Source: Aedes albopictus (Eukaryota; Arthropoda; Insecta; Diptera; Culicidae). From it: DNA of 64,000 nt. This document shows, piece after piece, positions 57,825-64,000 of the stretch; positions within the stretch are counted from its first letter, which is position 1; each line of letters begins with the position of its first letter. The stretch covers positions 11,840,829 through 11,904,828 of the forward strand of contig NC_085138.1 in assembly GCF_035046485.1 (NCBI RefSeq), read 5' to 3'. The position numbers and the translations under genes were made by a program. The notes under the pieces were generated by a model. The model was not told the origin of the DNA and searched no databases. It saw only the letters and a program-made list of their open reading frames with translations.

Positions 57825-60800
57825 TCAAGTCCCCGGCGGTGGATCAAGCCTACTCCGATCGCGACCCAATACTCTTTGATCTTCGCGCCATCTCCGCTGG
57901 AGAGCTGACATGATCCGCGTGACCGCTCTGTTCACCGCATTCCATACGGTTTCGTCCTGACACATTCTCTCTACTACGTTGTTGGGACTCAGATTTACAG
58001 CAGCGCTCGCTAGCATGTCACCACGTACTTCTTCAAATCGCGGACAGTCGAATATCACGTGCTCCGGTGTCTCCTCGTTGTTTGGGCATGTCGGACAGAA
58101 TGGGGACTCTGCATGGCCGAATCGATACAAATACTGTCTGAAGCATCCATGACCTGACAAGAACTGTGTTAGGTAGAAGTTCACATCTCCGTGTTTTCTG
58201 GACATCCATACCGACACATCTGGGATAAGCCGGTAGGTCCATCTACCCTTCTCCGCGTCATTCCACTCTTGCTGCCACTTAGCCAACGAGTCCGCTCTGA
58301 TTGTCTTCCTCACGTTTGCAGTGCCTCTTCTCCGGTAACACTCTACATCCTCTGCCAGGGTGATGTGTATGGGAACCATCCCGGCGATAATGCAGACTGC
58401 TTCCGACGATATCGTCCTGTACGCGCTCGCCACACGAATAGCCATGAGCTGGAACGTGCTCGAAAGCTTTGTTCGATTCCGCTTCAGTTTCAGCGCTGTA
58501 GCCCAGGCCGGAACTCCGTATCTAAGTATCGAAGAGGATACTCCCGCCAGAAGACGTTTGCTGCTGCTGCTCGGTCCACCGATGTTCGGCATAATCCTGG
58601 ATACAGCATTAACAACTTTCGCTGCCTTCTCACAGGCATAGTCGACGTGGCAATTGAAATTCAATCGGTCGTCCACCATCACGCCCAGGTGTTTTAACGC
58701 ACGCTTTGACGGGATAACCTGTCCGCCGACGTTAATTTCGGCCCGTTGAACTGCTTTACAGTTGCTGACTAGCACTACCTCTGTCTTATGGTGAGCCAAC
58801 CGCAGCTTTACTTCACTCATCCAGTCCTCGATGGAACCGATCGTCTCCGCCGTCAGCATCTCTACTTCTTCCAGGGTCTCACCGGTTATCGAAAGGACGA
58901 CGTCATCCGCGAAACCGACGATCTCTACTCCTCCGGGTAGTTCAAGTCTTAACACTCCGTCATACATAATATTCCACAACGTTGGGCCGAGTATGGAGCC
59001 CTGTGGCACACCCGCCGTGACTCTAACCGATCTCTGACCCTGGTTTGTCTCGTAGATCAAGACTCGATTCTGGAAGTAGCTTTTCAGAATCTTGCACAGA
59101 TAGTCAGGGACCCTCATGTTGTGTAGTGCAGTGGCGATGGCTTCCCAGCTGGCACTATTGAATGCGTTCTTCACGTCTATAGCTACCACGGCGCAGTAAC
59201 GATTACCTCTTCTCTTCTGCTTTGAGGCTTTCTCCGCATTCGCAATGACTGTCCGGATTGCATCCACAGTCGTCTTCCCTTTCCGAAACCCGAACTGCCT
59301 ATTAGACAGACCGCTCTCGCTTTCCGTACACTTTATCAGCCTGTTCAGGATGATTTTCTCCAGGAGTTTGCCAAGCGTATCCAGCAGGCATATCGGTCGA
59401 TACGATGCTGGGTCTCCTGGCGGCTTGCTAGGCTTTGGCAGCAACACCAGCTTCTGGATCTTCCAAATGTCTGGGAAGTAGCTATCCACCAGACATTTCT
59501 GTATCGTTATCCTGAACATGTCCGGAAACGCTTCGATCGCCGCTTTCAATGCCATGTTGGGGATACCATCTGGACCAGGGGCTTTCTTCACTTTTAGTCC
59601 TTTGGCTATTGTAAGGAGTTCCTCGTTAGACACCCGGTTTGCGCCGGCAGTTACTTCCACCCCGTCGACGTACGGCGTAGGTGGCCATGTGGTTAAACCG
59701 TGATTCGGAAAGAGGCCGTTCACAATTACCTCCAGCTTTTCAGGGCACATTTCAGCTGGTGTGGCTGGGCCCTTGATCTTCGCCATCACGACGCGATAAG
59801 CTTGTCCCCAGGGATTGGCGTCTGCTTCTCTGCACAGCTCCTTGAAGCAATTGGCCTTGCTCAGAGCAATCTCCCGCTTGAAAGTGGTCCTGGCCTCGCG
59901 GAAAATCACCTTGCGTTCCTCTCTGCTCGCTTCGGATCTTGCTCTTTGAAATCGTCTTCTAGCTTTAAGGCAGGCAGCACGTAGGGTGCTGAGCGTTTCA
60001 TTCCACCAGTAAGCTGGACGCCGGCGGTTATTCGGTTCGAGTTTCCTGGGCATAGTAACATCACATGCCCTCGCTACTGCTTCCGTTAGTTCCACAGCGG
60101 TCATAGCGGGAGTATCGCTGTCTGTCCGAAGTGCCTCGACAAAAAGCTCCTTGTCGAACTGCTTCGTTTTCCACTTCCTTTCGCAGGTCCTCCGGGTGCT
60201 CGGCAGAGCGGAGATCCGCAGACCGACGCTGTAGTGGATGGACTGATGGTCACTGTGCGTGTATTCTTCGCTTACTCTCCAGTTCATGTTGTTCATCAGC
60301 GACGGGCTGCAGAACGTCACATCAATAATGGATTCTCGTCCGTCCTTACGGAATGTACTCACAGAGCCTTCATTGCACACTTTAACATTCAGCTTCGCTA
60401 AGGCTTCCAGCAGACAGTAACCCCTTGCGTTGGTCAGCCTACTTCCCCACTCCACCGCCCAAGCGTTGAAGTCCCCGCCGATAACAACCGGCGCACGTCC
60501 TATCAACTTATCAGTTAGTAGATCCAACATCCGATTGTATTGCTCAGGGGTCCACCTTGGGGGCGCATAGCAGCTGCACACAAAGACACCGTTGATCTTG
60601 GCGATAACAAAACCTTCATGATCGTTATCCACTACTTCTTGAATGGGAAACCCGCCTGTAACTTGGATTGCCGCTATCCTTGCCTTATCCGTCACCCAGT
60701 TACCGTTATTGATAGGAACTCGGTACGGCTCTGCAATTATTGCGACGTCGCACTTGGTTTCCGTTGTCGACTGCCACAACAGTTGCTGTGCTGCATCGCA

Positions 60801-60839
60801 ATGATTGAGATTCACTTGCGTTATCTCCATCATTGTCAT
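57825..60839 (-). CDS. R1-clade LINE ORF2: AP endonuclease and reverse transcriptase
   Basis: The polyprotein nicks target DNA and reverse-transcribes the element RNA in the nucleus (target-primed reverse transcription). I start it at ATG 60839, in the ATGA overlap with ORF1, because endonuclease homology begins at once (MEITQVNLN); the open frame extends 49 codons upstream but there overlaps ORF1's zinc knuckles. Length 1004 aa, usual for R1 ORF2. Numbered from this Met: endonuclease residues 5-200 with AEPY (E37), GGDFNAW (D123, N125) and SDHQS (H198); RT about 430-700 with SYRPICLLDTLGKLLEK, AIDVKNAFNSASW, AGVPQGSILGP and catalytic FADD (643-646); C-terminal CCHC with C915, C918, H927, C932. 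No RNase H seen. No internal stop or frameshift, so likely recently active. The C-terminus (RLDPPPGT) is encoded by the edge of a 3' UTR repeat unit. Confidence 0.93.
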   Translation of the reverse strand: MTMMEITQVNLNHCDAAQQLLWQSTTETKCDVAIIAEPYRVPINNGNWVTDKARIAAIQVTGGFPIQEVVDNDHEGFVIAKINGVFVCSCYAPPRWTPEQYNRMLDLLTDKLIGRAPVVIGGDFNAWAVEWGSRLTNARGYCLLEALAKLNVKVCNEGSVSTFRKDGRESIIDVTFCSPSLMNNMNWRVSEEYTHSDHQSIHYSVGLRISALPSTRRTCERKWKTKQFDKELFVEALRTDSDTPAMTAVELTEAVARACDVTMPRKLEPNNRRRPAYWWNETLSTLRAACLKARRRFQRARSEASREERKVIFREARTTFKREIALSKANCFKELCREADANPWGQAYRVVMAKIKGPATPAEMCPEKLEVIVNGLFPNHGLTTWPPTPYVDGVEVTAGANRVSNEELLTIAKGLKVKKAPGPDGIPNMALKAAIEAFPDMFRITIQKCLVDSYFPDIWKIQKLVLLPKPSKPPGDPASYRPICLLDTLGKLLEKIILNRLIKCTESESGLSNRQFGFRKGKTTVDAIRTVIANAEKASKQKRRGNRYCAVVAIDVKNAFNSASWEAIATALHNMRVPDYLCKILKSYFQNRVLIYETNQGQRSVRVTAGVPQGSILGPTLWNIMYDGVLRLELPGGVEIVGFADDVVLSITGETLEEVEMLTAETIGSIEDWMSEVKLRLAHHKTEVVLVSNCKAVQRAEINVGGQVIPSKRALKHLGVMVDDRLNFNCHVDYACEKAAKVVNAVSRIMPNIGGPSSSSKRLLAGVSSSILRYGVPAWATALKLKRNRTKLSSTFQLMAIRVASAYRTISSEAVCIIAGMVPIHITLAEDVECYRRRGTANVRKTIRADSLAKWQQEWNDAEKGRWTYRLIPDVSVWMSRKHGDVNFYLTQFLSGHGCFRQYLYRFGHAESPFCPTCPNNEETPEHVIFDCPRFEEVRGDMLASAAVNLSPNNVVERMCQDETVWNAVNRAVTRIMSALQRRWREDQRVLGRDRSRLDPPPGT

Positions 60840-62209
60840 TGTTGACCTGCCTTCGCCTTCTTGTACATCGGGCATTTGAAGCCACCCGTCGAATGATCGT
60901 TTCCGTCCTCCGGTTTGCAGAACATACACCTCGGTTGCTTCGTGCAGTCTCGAGCAACGTGACCACTTCCGCCGCATCTCCAGCACAGTGTGGACCTGTC
61001 AGGGCCCTTGCAGCTTCTCGCCTGGTGACCGAACTCTATACACCGGAAGCATCTCTCCATCTGCTTAGCAACTCGAGGAGTGGCTCTCAGAGTGCCCACC
61101 GCCCAACCAACTTTTATCTTGCCGATCTCCACCAGCTTGTTTGCAGCGTCAACCGATAAGCGAATCGCCGCCGTCTGTGTGCCTCCAAACGCTTTCCTTA
61201 ACCGAATTTGCACCGGAACATCCAGCTTACACTGCTCGGTTAGGGCAAATCTCAGTTCCTCTTCTGTCGTGACCGCATCCAGATCCCTGCACTCGATCAC
61301 CACCTCCTGTGAAAGAGCCCTGACATTTGCATCGCTGCCCAGGGATTTCGCGACGAGTTCCCGGTAATCCAGGCTCTTAACAGCTGGATCTTTCTTTAGC
61401 TCGAAGATCATCTCGCCTTTCTGCGTGCGCCGTGTCTTAACCACGTTCTCGCCCAACTCCTTAAGGTCCGGATCCTCCCTCACCTTCCTGAGAAGCGCAG
61501 CGTACGTTGTCTTGTCGCTCGCTTCGACTATGAGGGCATCACCTCTGCTTTTCCTCCTAGATGGCCGAAGTTTATCTTTCTTTTCCGGTTCCGTCTTCCT
61601 TTCTATTTTTTCCTTTCGCTTTTTCTTCTTAACTCGCTGGTTTTCAACGGTGCGCCATCCACTGTCTCTTCTATCGTTTTTCTGATTGTCGACGCGCGAC
61701 TGATCGTTCTTCTGCTTCTTCGGGACTTCCTCATCTCCAGGCGTGTCCCTACCTCTTTTCTCCGAGCGGTGACTCTTAGGCGTCTCCCGAGTTTCCGCCG
61801 TAGCTCTTCCTGCAGCTTCCGTTACAGCCTTTTCAGCTGTTTCAGCTCTCAATCTGAGTGCCTTTTGCTCTCGTTCGGCTGCTATAACAGCAGATTTGAT
61901 GTTCGTCACCATCTGCTTAATTTTCAGGTGCACGTTGTGTCTGTCCTTCACAAACTCGTACAGTTCGTTCTTCTTCCTCACCTCACCCAAACACGACTCT
62001 TGAGCAGCACTGCTCTTCGGCGTCGGTGTGAACACTCGCTGGTTCGAAGATCCTAGCTCCTGTTGGTTTCCTTGGAGCTCGCTTCGGATTGTGCTACTGG
62101 TAGCGATCGCTGCGGTTTCCAGCGGTGTCACTGGTGATCTCTGCATCCTTTCGCTTCTTCGGAACGCGTTCGCGTCCTCCTCGACTTCGATATTCGTTAG
62201 ATTCTCCAT
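60836..62209 (-). CDS. R1-clade LINE ORF1: gag-like RNA-binding protein with zinc knuckles
   Basis: ORF1 protein binds the element RNA and forms the ribonucleoprotein brought to the target. 457 aa, a usual R1 size. The N-terminal third is polar; about residues 80-140 could be coiled coil (LKIKQMVTNIKSAVIAAERE); about 140-240 is highly basic (RVKKKKRKEKIERK), a likely nuclear-localisation and RNA-binding region; the central domain is conserved in style (ALIVEASDKTTYAALLRKVR). Three CCHC knuckles: C387-C400 (CFRCIEFGHQARSC), C409-C422 (CWRCGGSGHVARDC) and a variant C428-C446 with longer spacing. The start at 62209 is the first ATG of the frame. The stop TGA overlaps ORF2's ATG as ATGA. Intact. 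Confidence 0.92.
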   Translation of the reverse strand: MENLTNIEVEEDANAFRRSERMQRSPVTPLETAAIATSSTIRSELQGNQQELGSSNQRVFTPTPKSSAAQESCLGEVRKKNELYEFVKDRHNVHLKIKQMVTNIKSAVIAAEREQKALRLRAETAEKAVTEAAGRATAETRETPKSHRSEKRGRDTPGDEEVPKKQKNDQSRVDNQKNDRRDSGWRTVENQRVKKKKRKEKIERKTEPEKKDKLRPSRRKSRGDALIVEASDKTTYAALLRKVREDPDLKELGENVVKTRRTQKGEMIFELKKDPAVKSLDYRELVAKSLGSDANVRALSQEVVIECRDLDAVTTEEELRFALTEQCKLDVPVQIRLRKAFGGTQTAAIRLSVDAANKLVEIGKIKVGWAVGTLRATPRVAKQMERCFRCIEFGHQARSCKGPDRSTLCWRCGGSGHVARDCTKQPRCMFCKPEDGNDHSTGGFKCPMYKKAKAGQQ

Positions 62210-62834
62210 TTTGTTGGGTCCCCACTCCGGGCCGCTATCTCCACTCGTTGTAGTAGTCGCTTATGATCCCTTGGTTATCTTTGCAAAGCAGGGAGGCCAA
62301 GCGAGGGTTGAACGCGTACCTTCATGGGGTACGTGTCCAGAGCCGGATCAGCGTAGGTCAGGAATGTTCCATCTGAGCCTACTACCCACCTTTGTTGGTG
62401 CGAGTATTGAACGTACCTGGAGGCCTGCCAAGGTTTTAACGGGACGGAGGCAAACGTACTGTTAGCCCGCTCGCCGTTTCAAGTAGGTGTCACCCTTCCT
62501 TACTCAGGGAACAGAACAGCACGAATGTCAGCCCATCATCGCCATCCGATCCATAATCCGTAGTCCGTTGTCGTTTGCGTTGACCAGTATGCCATAATCA
62601 GGATGTTACTGGCATCAATCCTGATGTGCCGGTTGGCACTCCGGGTGTTTGGGCTAAGGCACTTTGAAAGCGGTACCAGGTCGCTTGTACGGAGTTGCTT
62701 GCAGATGTGTGGCTTTTTATGAGGATCCAACAGAGCCCACTGTTGAAACCCCACCACATCCTAGGCATCCTCCGCTTGAGCTGTCTGGAAGCCAGAAGCT
62801 CGGTCACTCCCCGAAGGAAGAGCCAAAGGTGGTA
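62210..62834 (-). other. LINE 5' UTR / internal promoter region
   Basis: Sequence between the right (TCTG)n array and ORF1. The element begins on the minus strand with ACCACCTTTGGCTCTTCC. Such leaders usually hold the internal pol II promoter; no TATA box is evident. Short ORFs here have no domains. Confidence 0.65.

Positions 62835-64000
<1,166 letters not shown>

Noticed and set aside
58191..58697. 168-aa plus-strand ORF and similar ones across the LINE
   Set aside because: Shadow frames antisense to the well-supported ORF1 and ORF2.
60840..60986. Upstream 49-codon extension of ORF2
   Set aside because: It overlaps ORF1's zinc-knuckle codons in another frame and precedes the conserved endonuclease start; the ATG at 60839 fits better.

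Overview
The window is intergenic or intronic DNA of a culicine mosquito, most likely Aedes. The clues are three tRNA-derived SINE copies with triplet tails of the Feilai type, an R1-clade LINE, dense miniature inverted-repeat elements, and almost no host coding sequence. The DNA is AT-rich and eukaryotic, with no bacterial-style operons. I found no convincing host protein-coding gene; two weak candidates are flagged.

Layout. Positions 1-9,450 hold pieces of a composite repeat with a ~152-bp minisatellite core, a SINE, a TIR element and a 5'-truncated, frameshifted reverse-transcriptase pseudogene. Positions 9,455-12,360 are a ~143-bp tandem array split by a 1.9-kb inverted-repeat element. 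Positions 12,390-18,015 are a degenerate ~130-bp array invaded by a hAT-like element that carries three smaller elements. Positions 18,200-25,500 are a degenerate 12-bp-periodic tract (core RATTCCTYCNGG) interrupted by a nested MITE/foldback pair and a solo LTR. Positions 26,000-31,650 hold a MITE, a 23-base assembly gap, a SINE and a long composite minisatellite element. Positions 32,380-35,590 are the 12-bp tract in the other orientation. Positions 35,600-37,300 and 38,870-39,720 look single-copy. Positions 37,314-38,870 are a second composite element with a different array core. Positions 39,724-42,597 are a hAT element with an exact 8-bp target duplication. Positions 43,084-44,268 and 48,396-52,001 are long foldback elements, with more 12-bp tract and two interleaved SINEs between them.

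The right end holds the best-supported genes: a 5.7-kb, apparently full-length R1-clade LINE on the minus strand (57,135-62,834) lying inside perfect (TCTG)n arrays. The left array is 1.9 kb; the right one exceeds 1.1 kb and runs off the window. ORF1 is a gag-like protein with three zinc knuckles. ORF2 is an AP-endonuclease/reverse transcriptase with the catalytic motifs I checked present. They overlap by an ATGA stop-start, suggesting coupled translation. Encoded proteins, poly(A) end and flanking tetranucleotide arrays fit a site-directed, possibly still mobile element.

Much of the window can be read as insertion history: at least seven elements can be placed inside others, several with exact target-site duplications. 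Naming families to known libraries was not possible without a search; superfamily calls rest on terminal repeats and target duplications read directly.
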